A stretch of 64,000 nucleotides of DNA from Herbaspirillum huttiense (lineage in GTDB: Bacteria > Pseudomonadota > Gammaproteobacteria > Burkholderiales > Burkholderiaceae_D), in assembly GCF_004367745.1 (NCBI RefSeq), contig NZ_CP037993.1, positions 310,001 through 374,000 of the forward strand, written 5' to 3'. Position numbers and translations under genes: made by a program. Below are positions 26,668 through 35,907 of the stretch, piece by piece. Each line of letters starts with the position of its first letter. Positions within the stretch are counted from its first letter, which is position 1. Under the pieces are notes generated by a model that saw nothing but the letters and a program-made list of their open reading frames with translations, ran no database searches and was not told where the DNA came from.

Positions 26668-26808
26668 CGCCGCAGCAGGGCCTGGCTGCTATACAATGCG
26701 GCGACCCGGTCCGGATCGCGTGGGTTTGAGGCGATATGAAGCAAATCGCCCGCCACGGCTTCGCGACCGCCCGCATTGAACTGCCTCGCGGATCTGCCCC
26801 GCACCGAC

Positions 26809-27657
26809 ATGAAACCTTCTGCCGAATCCTTCGTGCGCCGCGTGCGCAGCAAACTCGACGAACTCTCCAGTACCGAACGCCAGCTGGCCGACTTCCTGCT
26901 GGAGTTTCCGGGCGAGCTGGCCAGCTATGCCGGCAACGAGCTGGCGCAACTGGCAGGCGTGTCGCCGTCGACCGTGAGCCGCTTCATCCGCCGCGTCGGT
27001 TACGAGAGCTACGAGGAAGCGCGCCGCCACGTGCGCGAGGAACAGGAAACCGGCTCCCCGCTGTTCCATGCCAGCAGCCCCGGCGCTGCGCGCCAGGTGC
27101 GTTCGGTGGCGGCGCACTTCCAGCAATCCCAGCAGAACCTGGCGGCCACCTTCGAGCGCCTCTCCGACGCCACCCTGGCCGAGATCGCCCGCGCCATCGT
27201 CAACGCACCCCAGGTGCTGATCTTCGGCAGCCGCAGCAGCCAGGCCTTTGCGCTCTACCTGCGCTGGCAGATCATCCAGGTCTTGCCGCGCGTGACCTGC
27301 CTGCCGGGGCCGGGCGAGACCCTCGCGGAATACACTGCCGGTCTGTCCGAGCGCGATTGCGTGATCGTCTTCGGCACGCGCCGCCAGACCGGGCAGATGG
27401 ACCGCCTGCTGGAGGCCGCTACGCGCGCCGGATCTTATCTGCTCTACATCAGCGACCAGGCCTCGGCCGACTATGCTCTGGCCACCTGGTCGCTGCAGGC
27501 ACATTGCCGCGGTCCCGGCTCGCTGGACAATCATGTCGGCGTGATGGCGCTGTGTGATCTCTTGTCCACCCTGGTGATCGAAGCCAGTGGTGCGGCCGGA
27601 CGCAAGCGGCTGGCGGCAGTGGAGCAGGAGCATGAGGAACTGGGCGACTTCGAGTGA
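26809..27657 (+). CDS. RpiR/MurR-family transcriptional regulator
   Basis: 282-aa regulator with an N-terminal HTH_6 domain (about 1-77, GNELAQLAGVSPSTVSRFIR) and a C-terminal SIS domain (about 120-260, VLIFGSRSSQAFALYLRWQI) that in relatives binds phosphosugars. The ATG at 26809 replaces an upstream TTG. The gene is upstream of an MFS transporter and an Asp/Glu racemase-like gene. The 416-bp gap between holds four 16-bp dyads of one type, which are the probable binding sites. The SIS ligand is not predictable; in this context it may not be a sugar phosphate. Confidence 0.92.
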   Translation: MKPSAESFVRRVRSKLDELSSTERQLADFLLEFPGELASYAGNELAQLAGVSPSTVSRFIRRVGYESYEEARRHVREEQETGSPLFHASSPGAARQVRSVAAHFQQSQQNLAATFERLSDATLAEIARAIVNAPQVLIFGSRSSQAFALYLRWQIIQVLPRVTCLPGPGETLAEYTAGLSERDCVIVFGTRRQTGQMDRLLEAATRAGSYLLYISDQASADYALATWSLQAHCRGPGSLDNHVGVMALCDLLSTLVIEASGAAGRKRLAAVEQEHEELGDFE

Positions 27658-27699
27658 GTTGCCGGGGCGGAATGCTGGACGATTGCCCTCTTTCAATAT

Positions 27700-27942
27700 T
27701 GAAATCATGATTTCAGGCACTTCAATTTTCTGACTCCCGATTTTCATGCGTGCCGCCCCGCGCCGGTGCGGCGACCGTGCTGCCTGCCCTCTTGCGGCGC
27801 ATGCCGGGCGTTCCCGGCCGGTCATTTCCTCCTGAAATCCTGATTTCATCCCTCCAAAATGGCTGGCACGCAGATTGCTAATGCAGCTGCATGAGTGAAA
27901 TACAAATTTCAATAAACAATATATATTGAAATCTGGCTTTCA
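27700..27942. promoter_or_regulatory. Four TGAAAT-N4-ATTTCA boxes upstream of the MFS gene
   Basis: Sixteen-base dyads lie at 27700-27715 (TGAAATCATGATTTCA, perfect), 27833-27848 (TGAAATCCTGATTTCA), 27896-27911 (TGAAATACAAATTTCA) and 27927-27942 (TGAAATCTGGCTTTCA, weakest). An overlapping palindrome TTTCAATATTGAAA is at 27691-27704. The last three centres are 63 and 31 bp apart, close to six and three helical turns. They fill the gap after the RpiR gene and before the MFS gene, which otherwise has no gene. Confidence 0.8.
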
Positions 27943-28073
27943 TTCTTGGGCATGCCGGACTACAGTAGTTTCACGGCCGCAAGGTCAGGTCGCCGTGGTC
28001 TCACCGCCTCGCATCATCCGATGCGCACATCGAGCAGCACTCATTGGACCTTCCAACGCAAGAGGAGCAGACC

Positions 28074-29522
28074 ATGGCCGGACCCACACTTTCATCGCCC
28101 GACCTGCCGCACTCGCCGCGCGTGGCCGAACTGGACGGCGCGCTGGACAAGATCGGGGTGACCCGTTCGCATCACACCATCATCTTCCTGATCCTGATCG
28201 GCTGTCTCTTCGACGCCTTCGAACAGAACGCCATCGGCCTGGTCGGCCCGCTGCTCAAGCAGCAGTGGGGCCTGACGGCGACCGACATCGGCCTGCTCAA
28301 TACGGTCACCTTCGCCAGCGCCGCCATCGGCCGCATCGTCTCGGGTCTGGTGGCCGACCGCTATGGCCGGCGCGTCATGCTGAGCCTGGACCTGCTGCTG
28401 TTCACGCTGGGTGCCGGCATCTGCGCGCTGGCACCGGACCTGACGGTGATGGCCGTGGGCCGTGCCATCGTCGGTTTCGGTCTCGGCGGTGAAATCGCCA
28501 TTGCGGTCACCATGCTGGCCGAGTTCTGTTCCAGCAAGTTCCGCGGCACCGCCGTGGGCCTGGTCAATGTGGGCGCGGGCGGCATGGGCAATTTCCTGGC
28601 GCCGGCCTTCGGCCTGCTGGTGTTTACCCTCTTTCCCGGTGAAAACAGCTGGCGCTGGCTGTTCTTCTGCCTGATGCTGCCGGCGCTGCTGGGGGCCTTC
28701 TATCGCCGCTACATTCCGGAGACGCCGCGTTTCCTGCTCTCCCGCAACAAGATCGCCGAAGCCAATCAGGTGCTGGCGCGATTGGCCAGCGGCAAGCTCT
28801 CCGGCCCGGCGCCGCAAGGCCGTGACTGGATCAGCGACGATGGTAGCCGCCAGCAGGCCGCACCGGCCAAGGTGCGCTCGATTGAAATCTTCCAGGGCGC
28901 GCTGGCGCGGCGCACGCTGCCGCTGTGCATCGCCATCTGGATGACCTATGGCGCGCAGATCTCGGTGCTCACGCTCATGCCGACCATTCTGGTGAGCCTG
29001 GGCTACACCATCTCCAAGAGCCTGCTGTTCACCATGGTCATGCAGAGCGGCAGCCTGCTGGGGGCGATTGCCGCGTCGGTGTTCGGATTCCATCTGCCGC
29101 GCAAGCGCGTGCTGACCGCCGGTGCGATCTGCGCCTGCCTGGCGGCGCTGGCGATCGGCTTCCTGGCCAAGAGCATCGTGCTGATCCTGGCGGCGGGTGC
29201 GGTGTTCCAGTTCTTCGTGCTGCTGCTCAACACCACCATCTGGATCTTTGCGCCCGAGCTGTATCCGACCCGCGTGCGCGCCTTCGGCACCGCCTTCATC
29301 CTCGCCACCGGTACGGCGGCGGGTGCTCTGATGCCGCTGGTCGCTGGCCGGCTGTTCGATGCCTTCGGGCTGGCGGGCGTGTTCGGCATGATCGCCGCCA
29401 TGTATGGCATCTTCACGGTGGCCATCCGCACCGTGCCCGAGACCTATGGCAAGTCGCCCGATGCACCGCTGGAGGAGACCGCGCCGGAGGCAGTGGTGCC
29501 GGCGGTCGCTGCACGTAGTTGA
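28074..29522 (+). CDS. MFS transporter (metabolite:H+ symporter type)
   Basis: 482-aa inner-membrane transporter with about 12 membrane segments. The MFS signature between segments 2 and 3 is SGLVADRYGRRVMLSLDLLL. The second-half equivalent is present around the central loop, and the family sequence FAPELYPTRVRAFGTAF precedes segment 11. This pattern is of the symporters that take up organic acids or related small molecules. The ATG at 28074 follows AGAGGAG. The racemase-like gene begins 22 bp after its stop, so the two form an operon under the RpiR regulator. Confidence 0.92.
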   Translation: MAGPTLSSPDLPHSPRVAELDGALDKIGVTRSHHTIIFLILIGCLFDAFEQNAIGLVGPLLKQQWGLTATDIGLLNTVTFASAAIGRIVSGLVADRYGRRVMLSLDLLLFTLGAGICALAPDLTVMAVGRAIVGFGLGGEIAIAVTMLAEFCSSKFRGTAVGLVNVGAGGMGNFLAPAFGLLVFTLFPGENSWRWLFFCLMLPALLGAFYRRYIPETPRFLLSRNKIAEANQVLARLASGKLSGPAPQGRDWISDDGSRQQAAPAKVRSIEIFQGALARRTLPLCIAIWMTYGAQISVLTLMPTILVSLGYTISKSLLFTMVMQSGSLLGAIAASVFGFHLPRKRVLTAGAICACLAALAIGFLAKSIVLILAAGAVFQFFVLLLNTTIWIFAPELYPTRVRAFGTAFILATGTAAGALMPLVAGRLFDAFGLAGVFGMIAAMYGIFTVAIRTVPETYGKSPDAPLEETAPEAVVPAVAARS

Positions 29523-29544
29523 TTTTCTTTTTCATGAGTCTGGC

Positions 29545-30210
29545 ATGCCGCATATCCTGTTGATCAATCCCAATTCCTCCCAGGCCACCACCGAGATGAT
29601 GGTGGCCATTGCCCGCACTTCGCTGCCAGCGGGATATGCCCTCAGCGGCGTGAGTGCGCGGCAGGGGCCGGAGATGATCGTCAATGCCGTGGAACTGGCG
29701 GCAGCGGGGGCGGAGGTCGAGCGCAACTGGCGCGAAGGCGGGCGGCACAGCGTCGGGTGCATCATCAGCGCCTTTGGCGATCCTGGTATTGAGCGCCTGC
29801 GTGCGCTTGATGGCCGACCCGTCGCCGGGCTGTGTGAAGCGTCGATGCTGGAAGCAGCCGAGGGTGGACGCCGCTTCGGTGTGGCCACCGTCACGCCGGA
29901 GCTGGCTGATGTGATTGGCGAAAAAGCGCAGCAGGCGGGTGTCGGTGCGCTCTACACCGGCATTCGTCTGACCGCCGGTGATCCGCGCGCGCTGGCGGCC
30001 GATCCGCAGGCACTGGTAGAGGCACTGGCGCAAGCCGTGCGCGCCTGCGTGGAGCGCGATGGTGCCGAGGCGGTGGTGATCGGCGGCGGTCCTTTGGGGC
30101 AGGCGGCGATGGCGCTGGCGCAGCGTTTTTCGGTACCGGTGATCGCGCCGATTCCGGCGGCCGTGCGCTACTTGCTAAAGGCCTTGCAAGCCATGGAAGC
30201 AGCCGCCTGA
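29545..30210 (+). CDS. Asp/Glu/hydantoin racemase-family protein
   Basis: 221-aa member of the Asp/Glu racemase superfamily, hydantoin-racemase branch (MPHILLINPNSSQATTEMM, IISAFGDPGIERLR). By eye, neither catalytic Cys falls in the expected place: where active racemases read I-A-C-F-D/G-D-P-G this one reads I-S-A-F-G-D-P-G, and the later region reads VVIGGGPLGQ rather than a Cys-containing loop. It may belong to a subfamily with other chemistry (isomerase, decarboxylase-like) rather than being a racemase. It shares an operon with the MFS transporter, so it probably acts on the transported compound. Confidence 0.8.
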   Translation: MPHILLINPNSSQATTEMMVAIARTSLPAGYALSGVSARQGPEMIVNAVELAAAGAEVERNWREGGRHSVGCIISAFGDPGIERLRALDGRPVAGLCEASMLEAAEGGRRFGVATVTPELADVIGEKAQQAGVGALYTGIRLTAGDPRALAADPQALVEALAQAVRACVERDGAEAVVIGGGPLGQAAMALAQRFSVPVIAPIPAAVRYLLKALQAMEAAA

Positions 30211-30239
30211 ATCTTGAACGTCGATTGCGGCATCACCCA

Positions 30240-30345
30240 CCGTTCGTCCTGAGTAGACCCGAGAGGGTCGTATCGAAGGCGTGGCTACGGTAACAAGGCA
30301 GGTGCGCCTTCGATACGCCGCGCTGCGGCTACTCAGGTCGAACGG
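30240..30345. repeat. REP-like palindromic element
   Basis: Long imperfect inverted repeat between the convergent racemase and aldo/keto reductase genes. Outer arms CCGTTCGTCCTGAGTAG (30240-30256) and CTACTCAGGTCGAACGG (30329-30345) differ at one position. Inner arms CGTATCGAAGGCG (30269-30281) and CGCCTTCGATACG (30305-30317) pair perfectly. The form matches dispersed extragenic palindromes with a TTCGACCTGAGTAG...CGTATCGAAGG core found in many Burkholderiales genomes. It may also act as a bidirectional terminator. Confidence 0.85.
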
Positions 30346-30364
30346 CAGGTTTGGTGCGACATGT

Positions 30365-31207
30365 TCATAGCATCGCCAGCGGCTGCTTGCGCCGTGGCGG
30401 TGGAAAGGCCGCGTCCAGCTCACTGTAGTCATTTTCGTTCAGATGCAGCGCCAGGCAGGCCCGGTTGGCCTCCACGTGCGCGACATCGGCGGCCTTGGGA
30501 ATGGCGATCACCCCGGGACGTCGCAACACCCACGCCAGCGCCACCTGCGCCGGTGTCACGCCGTGGCGCTGCGCGACCGCCTTCAGGGCCGCCTGCTTGA
30601 GGATGCGCCCCTGCTCGATGGGCGAATAGGCCATCACGGCCACGCCGCTTTGTTCGGCCTGCGGCAGCAGGTCAAATTCGATTCCCCGCCGCGAGAGGTT
30701 GTACAGCACCTGATTGCACAGCACCTGCTCGCCACCGGGTGCATCGGCCAACTCGTCCATGTCGTCGGTGTCGAGATTGCTGACGCCCCATCCGCGAATT
30801 TTTCCCTGCGCCATCAGGGTCTCCATGCCCGCGATGGTGGCTGAAAGCGGATGCGATCCGCGCCAGTGCAGCAGGTAGAGATCCAGATGATCGGTGCCCA
30901 GGCGCTTGAGGCTGGCCTCGCAGGCGGCGATGGTGCCGCGCTCGCTGGCGTTGTGCGGCAACACCTTGCTGACCAGATAGACCTGTTCGCGGCGGCCGGC
31001 GATGGCTTTGCCGACCACGCGTTCGGACTGGCCATCGGCATACATCTCGGCGGTATCGATCAGCGTCATGCCCAGGTCGATGCCGGCCTGCAGGGCGCGA
31101 ACCTCGGTGCTGGCGGCCGCGGCGGACTCGCCCATGTTCCAGGTGCCCTGGCCAAGTGCCGGGACTTGCGCGCCATTGCGCAGGGTGATCATTGGAATGG
31201 GCTGCAT
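30365..31207 (-). CDS. Aldo/keto reductase
   Basis: 280-aa NADPH-dependent aldo/keto reductase (AKR fold). The catalytic tetrad is D51 and Y56 in DTAEMYADG, K81 in LVSKVLP and H114 in LLHWRG. The start at 31207 is supported by AAGGAG six to ten bases upstream; a frame extended to 31258 is less likely. The substrate is unknown. It stands alone between the REP-like element and the cyclase gene. Confidence 0.92.
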   Translation of the reverse strand: MQPIPMITLRNGAQVPALGQGTWNMGESAAAASTEVRALQAGIDLGMTLIDTAEMYADGQSERVVGKAIAGRREQVYLVSKVLPHNASERGTIAACEASLKRLGTDHLDLYLLHWRGSHPLSATIAGMETLMAQGKIRGWGVSNLDTDDMDELADAPGGEQVLCNQVLYNLSRRGIEFDLLPQAEQSGVAVMAYSPIEQGRILKQAALKAVAQRHGVTPAQVALAWVLRRPGVIAIPKAADVAHVEANRACLALHLNENDYSELDAAFPPPRRKQPLAML

Positions 31208-31397
31208 GCGGGGCTCCTTCATCGGTGGCGGGAAATCATTAGAACCCATTTTGCGCATCGGTTCATCGCGCCCGGCTTATTTCCCCTATTCATGCGGTCA
31301 TGCCGTGTGGCAACTCCCGGCGTGCCGCGCCGATTGTGGGCACAGGCAACTGGTGGCATGATCGCAGCCAATCAAAAAAGGAATCGGGGGAAAGTCC

Positions 31398-33671
31398 ATG
31401 TTGCGTCGTTTGCGTACCGCCTTCGCCAAGTACTGGGCGCGCTGGCTGCTGGCGCTGTTGCTGATCGGCCTGGCCGAGGCGGTGGTGGTGGGCCTGCTGC
31501 CCAATCGCGTGGTCGAGCGCATGGACCTGTTCTTCTATGACTTGCGCATGCGCGTGGCCAAACCGGCACTGGATCCGCGCATCGTCATCGTCGATATCGA
31601 CGAGCGCAGCATCAACGAGCTGGGCCGCTGGCCCTGGAGCCGCGACCTGGTGGCCAAGCTGGTGGAGCAGATGACGCAGGCCTACCAGGCGCAGTCAGTC
31701 GGTTTCGACGTGGTCTTCGCCGAGCCCGACACCACCTCCGGCTATGGCCGTCTGGAAGACCTCGCGCGCGGACCGTTGAAGGACGTGCCGCAACTGGCAC
31801 AGCAATTGCGCCTGCTCAAGCCGCAGATGGATTACGACGCACGCCTGGCCGCCGCCCTGCAGGGCCAGCCGGTGGTGATGGGCTATGCCTTCTCCAATGA
31901 GGGCGGGGCCGTGATCAAGGGGCAGTTGCCACCGCCCGCCTTCAGCGTGGCCGCCTTGGGCGGGCGCGATGTGGAGGTGGTGCGCTGGCGCGCCTATGGT
32001 GCCAACCTGCCGCAGCTGCAAGCGGCGGCGCGTGCCGGTGGCTTCTTCAATCCGGTGCCCGATGATGACGGGCTGATCCGCACGGTCTCGCTGCTGGCGC
32101 GGCATGGCGACAACTTCTATGAGTCGCTGGCCCTGGCGACGGCCCGGGTGGCGGTCGATGGCAAGCGCATCAAGCCGGTCTTCCTGACCGGCGCGGATGG
32201 ACTGCTGGGGAACCAGAAGGAGACCTACGATGCGCTCGCCGCCATCGCCGTGGAAGCGCGTCCGCAGCCGCTGATCATTCCGGTGGAGCGCGGGCTGACC
32301 ACGCTGGTGACCTATCGCGGGCGTGGCGGACCGCAGGGCGGTGCCTATCGCTATGTACCGGCAGTGGACGTGATCCGTGGCACCTATCCGCACGACAAGC
32401 TGGATGGCCGCATCATGCTGGTCGGGACCACCGTGCCTGGCCTGAACGACCTGCGGGCCACGCCGGTGAGTCCGGTCTATCCCGGGGTGGAGATCCACGC
32501 CAACCTGATCGCATCCATCATCGATGATGATTTCAAGACCCGCCCCGATTTCGCGGCGGGCTATGACGGCTTGCAGGTCGCGCTGGCCGGCCTGCTGCTG
32601 GGTTTGATGTTGCCCGCGCTGGGGCCGCTGGCCTCGGTGCTGCTGTCGCTGGGGACGGCGGCCGCTTTGGGTGGACTCAACTACTGGCTCTATGACAGCG
32701 CCGGCCTAGTGCTGCCGCTGGCGTCGTCGCTGCTGCTGGTGGCGCTGCTGTTCATCAGCAATCTGGCCTGGGGCTACCTGTTCGAATATCGCAACCGCAA
32801 GGCCATCGTCAACCTGTTCGGCGAATACGTGGCTCCCGAACTGGTGGCCGAAATGGCGGCCAATCCGGCCAGCTACAACATGGAAGGCGAGATCCGCGAA
32901 CTGACCGTGATGTTCTCCGACGTGCGCGGGTTCACCACCATCTCCGAAAGCTTGCGGCCCAACGAGCTGCGTGAATACATCAACATGTATCTCACCGCCA
33001 TGTCCGAAGATATCCGTGGCAATCGCGGCACGCTCGACAAGTACATCGGCGACGCCGTGATGGCCTTCTGGGGCGCGCCCCTGGATGTGCCTGATCACGC
33101 CGCCCGCGCAGTGGCCACGGCATTGAAGATGCAGCAGACCACGCTGCTGCTCAACGAGGAATTCACGCGCCGCAACTGGCCGCCGCTGAAGATCGGCATC
33201 GGTTTGAACAGCGGCCAGATGCGCGTGGGCGACATGGGCTCGCGCATCCGCAAGGCCTATACGGTGATGGGCGATGCGGTCAATTTGTCCTCGCGCCTGG
33301 AGTCGATCACCAAGGTCTACGGGGTGGGGGTGATGGTCGGTGATGCCACGCGCCAGGCCGCGCCGCAGTTCGCCTATCGCGAATTGGACCGGGTGCGGGT
33401 GAAGGGCAAGAACGAACCCGTGCCGATCTTCGAACCGCTGGCCATCGAGAGCGAACTCGATGCCGGGCTGCGCGCGGAAGTCGAGCAATGGCATGCGGCG
33501 CTGGCGCTGGTGCGCGCGCAGCGCTGGGAGGAGGCGCAGGCCGCCATCGAAGCGCTGCAGGCCGCGCACGCGCGCGGACTTTATGCGCTCTACCTGGAGC
33601 GCATTGCGCACTATCGCCAGTCGCCGCCGCCGGCCGATTGGGATGGCGTGACGACCTTCGATACCAAATAA
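31398..33671 (+). CDS. CHASE2-domain class III adenylate/guanylate cyclase
   Basis: 757-aa membrane receptor cyclase. One N-terminal membrane segment (about 13-35) is followed by a periplasmic CHASE2 domain (about 36-385, IVIVDIDERSINELGRWPWS). Three further membrane segments lie at about 390-460, then a cytoplasmic class III cyclase domain (about 495-690). Metal-binding aspartates are D508 (MFSDVRGFTTISE) and D552 (DKYIGDAVMAFWG); the GDAVNLSSRLE region is present. It should make cAMP in response to an extracytoplasmic cue. It lies upstream of a two-partner secretion pair and a FecR-domain gene, with a cAMP phosphodiesterase at the far end of the group. Confidence 0.95.
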   Translation: MLRRLRTAFAKYWARWLLALLLIGLAEAVVVGLLPNRVVERMDLFFYDLRMRVAKPALDPRIVIVDIDERSINELGRWPWSRDLVAKLVEQMTQAYQAQSVGFDVVFAEPDTTSGYGRLEDLARGPLKDVPQLAQQLRLLKPQMDYDARLAAALQGQPVVMGYAFSNEGGAVIKGQLPPPAFSVAALGGRDVEVVRWRAYGANLPQLQAAARAGGFFNPVPDDDGLIRTVSLLARHGDNFYESLALATARVAVDGKRIKPVFLTGADGLLGNQKETYDALAAIAVEARPQPLIIPVERGLTTLVTYRGRGGPQGGAYRYVPAVDVIRGTYPHDKLDGRIMLVGTTVPGLNDLRATPVSPVYPGVEIHANLIASIIDDDFKTRPDFAAGYDGLQVALAGLLLGLMLPALGPLASVLLSLGTAAALGGLNYWLYDSAGLVLPLASSLLLVALLFISNLAWGYLFEYRNRKAIVNLFGEYVAPELVAEMAANPASYNMEGEIRELTVMFSDVRGFTTISESLRPNELREYINMYLTAMSEDIRGNRGTLDKYIGDAVMAFWGAPLDVPDHAARAVATALKMQQTTLLLNEEFTRRNWPPLKIGIGLNSGQMRVGDMGSRIRKAYTVMGDAVNLSSRLESITKVYGVGVMVGDATRQAAPQFAYRELDRVRVKGKNEPVPIFEPLAIESELDAGLRAEVEQWHAALALVRAQRWEEAQAAIEALQAAHARGLYALYLERIAHYRQSPPPADWDGVTTFDTK

Positions 33672-34214
33672 AAAGACCTGGTCAGTCCGCCGCATTTTCC
33701 CTGGGGAAATCAGCGCGATGTGATCGCCGCGTGACGTGTTTTGCACAAACGTTCTCATCCGCTGGCACTTCACGAAAATCTTTGCATGTTGAAACCGCAA
33801 ATCATTTCCGAGCGGCAATCAAGTGCTGTGCAATCAGCCGCAAACGCCCGCTGGAAGCGGTTTTTCAGCGATTCTTGTCGACGCGGTCAGGACTAGTCAG
33901 TATACTTTACAAGCATCAAGAGTGATGTTGCCTGGCAAGGCGGCGTCGCTGCCGGACGCGATTGATCCCTCCTCCAAGAAGTGGAATATCGGGGTCCGGG
34001 CGCATCTGCTTCAGGGGTTCCTTTTCGTCTTGTTGTTCGCTTCCGTGGTCCGGGTACCTGCGTGCCGGCCACGCATTGCGTCCGCGCGATTCATGTGTTG
34101 ACGTCAGTGCAGGCGGCTGGCCGGATGGGAGGGTGGCAGTGACAGCGTGGCTTGCCGCCGCGCTGCGCAACAAGAAAACTGGGAGGGCTCGCCGGGGGGC
34201 GGGTCACAGAGACG
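33672..34214. other. Intergenic region between the cyclase and tpsB
   Basis: About 540 bp without a convincing gene. It contains a weak terminator at 33848-33865 and, just after, a TATACT (33901-33906) that could be a -10 element for the secretion genes; the nearest -35-like TTGTCG is 20 bp away, which is long. The transcript therefore may restart here rather than continue from the cyclase. Confidence 0.45.
33848..33865 (+). terminator. Weak intrinsic terminator candidate
   Basis: CCGCT-GGA-AGCGG stem followed by TTTTT, about 175 bp after the cyclase stop. A 5-bp stem is short, so this is tentative. Confidence 0.35.
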
Positions 34215-35906
34215 ATGAAACGATGCTTTGGGCATTCTCTGATGGGGATGGCGCTGCTGGGCAGCGCCGTCGCCGTGTGGGCGCAGCCGCAGCCGGCACC
34301 ACAGGCTTCCGCCGTGGCGGCGGGCAGCGCGCCAGTCCGCAACGACGAACGATTCGACATCACGCGCTTCGCGGTGGAGGGCAACACCTTGCTGACCCAG
34401 GCCAGGGTCGACGAAGCGGTCGCGCCTTTCCGTGGCCCCGGCCGCGTCTATGGCGACATCCAGCAGGCGCTGGAAGCCCTGGAGAACGCCTATCGCAGTG
34501 CCGGGTATACCGCCGTGCAGGTCAGCGTGCCGGAGCAGGAACTGACCGGCGGCGTAGTGCGCCTGCAGGTGTTGGAGACGGTGGTGGGCAAGGTGGTGGT
34601 GAGCGACAACCGCCATTTCAGCGAGCAGAACATCCGCGCCAGCATTCCGCAGCTGGTGGAGGGCAGTGCTCCCAACCTGCGCCGTATTTCCGAATCGGTG
34701 CAACTGGCCAACGACAACCCGGCCAAGCAGGTCAACGTCACGCTCACCGCCTCCGAATCCACCAACCAGATCGATGCGGCCATCACGGTCAAGGATGACA
34801 ATCCCCTGCGCGTGATGCTCAACGTCGACAACAGCGGCAACCGTGATACCGGGCAATGGCGCACCGGCGTGGCCGTGCAGCACTCCAACCTGTTCAACCG
34901 CGACCATGTGGCTACGGTGGCCTACACCACCTCGCCCGACAGTCCCTCGGGGGCCAAGGTCGACCTGTATTCGCTGGGTTATCGTCTGCCCATGTATGGA
35001 CTGGGCGACAGCCTCGATTTCATCTACGGCAAATCCAACGTCACCTCGGGCCAGACGCTGGCGGTCAACTCCACGCTCAACATCACCGGCCGCGGCGAAA
35101 TCTATGCGCTGCGCTGGAACCACTACTTTGCCCGCAGCGGCGAGTGGAGCAGCAAGCTGGTCTTCGGTGCCGACTACAAGAAGGTCGATTCCAGCTGCAA
35201 CATCAATGGCGGCCTGCTCAGTGGCGCCTCGCTCAATACCTGCCTGCCGTATTCCACATTGCCGCTGTCGGTGAGCTACAGCGCGCAGCAGCAGGGCGTG
35301 GGACAGGTGCTGGACTACAACCTCGGCATCGCCCGCAACATGGCCACCGGCGAGGCGCGCCGCAACGACGCGCTGCAGGTGACGGACCGTTATTCGCTCT
35401 TCACCGGTTCGCGCCAGTCGATGGACAATTTCATCATCGTGCGGGGCGGTGCAAGCTGGTTCAAGGTCTTCCAGAATGACTGGCAGGTACGCCTGGCCAG
35501 CAGCTTGCAGGTCTCTCCCCATGCGCTGCCGCCGGTGGAACAGTTCGGTCTGGCCGGGGCCAATACCGTGCGCGGCTTCACCGAGCGCGCGGTGGCTGCC
35601 GACAGCGGTGCGGTGGTCAATGCCGAACTCTATACCCCGGATCTGCTGGTCAAGAGCGAAGCGCGCGGCAACCTGCGTCTGCTGGGTTTTTTCGATGCCG
35701 CGCGCGGTGCCAACAACAACGTGACTGCGGCCTCGACGGTGCCGTCGACGCTCACGCTGGCCAGCTTCGGCGCCGGGTTGCGCTATACGCTGGGACGTGA
35801 CTTCAGCTTGCGCCTGGATGTGGCGCGGGTTCTGCTCAACGGCAATTCCGTCACCGAACAGCGGGGCGATCTCAACGCCCACCTGAGTGCCATCCTGGGG
35901 TTCTGA
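34215..35906 (+). CDS. Two-partner secretion outer-membrane transporter (TpsB, ShlB/FhaC family)
   Basis: 563-aa Omp85-superfamily pore that exports its TpsA partner. The signal peptide ends at AVAVWAQ (about 24). Two POTRA domains follow (FDITRFAVEGNTLLTQARVD, then VVGKVVVSDNRHFSEQNI). The 16-strand barrel carries the conserved loop-6 VRGF at 452-455 (NTVRGFTERA) and ends in a C-terminal Phe (AILGF). The ATG at 34215 is chosen because the signal peptide starts there; a frame from 34152 adds an implausible leader. The TpsA gene begins 1 bp after its stop, so the two are coupled. Confidence 0.94.
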   Translation: MKRCFGHSLMGMALLGSAVAVWAQPQPAPQASAVAAGSAPVRNDERFDITRFAVEGNTLLTQARVDEAVAPFRGPGRVYGDIQQALEALENAYRSAGYTAVQVSVPEQELTGGVVRLQVLETVVGKVVVSDNRHFSEQNIRASIPQLVEGSAPNLRRISESVQLANDNPAKQVNVTLTASESTNQIDAAITVKDDNPLRVMLNVDNSGNRDTGQWRTGVAVQHSNLFNRDHVATVAYTTSPDSPSGAKVDLYSLGYRLPMYGLGDSLDFIYGKSNVTSGQTLAVNSTLNITGRGEIYALRWNHYFARSGEWSSKLVFGADYKKVDSSCNINGGLLSGASLNTCLPYSTLPLSVSYSAQQQGVGQVLDYNLGIARNMATGEARRNDALQVTDRYSLFTGSRQSMDNFIIVRGGASWFKVFQNDWQVRLASSLQVSPHALPPVEQFGLAGANTVRGFTERAVAADSGAVVNAELYTPDLLVKSEARGNLRLLGFFDAARGANNNVTAASTVPSTLTLASFGAGLRYTLGRDFSLRLDVARVLLNGNSVTEQRGDLNAHLSAILGF

Positions 35907-35907
35907 C

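Noticed and set aside
33718..33740. A TGTGATCGCCGCGTGA sequence upstream of tpsB considered as a CRP/cAMP site
   Set aside because: The right half does not match TCACA, so the dyad expected for CRP is missing, although a cAMP link would suit the locus.
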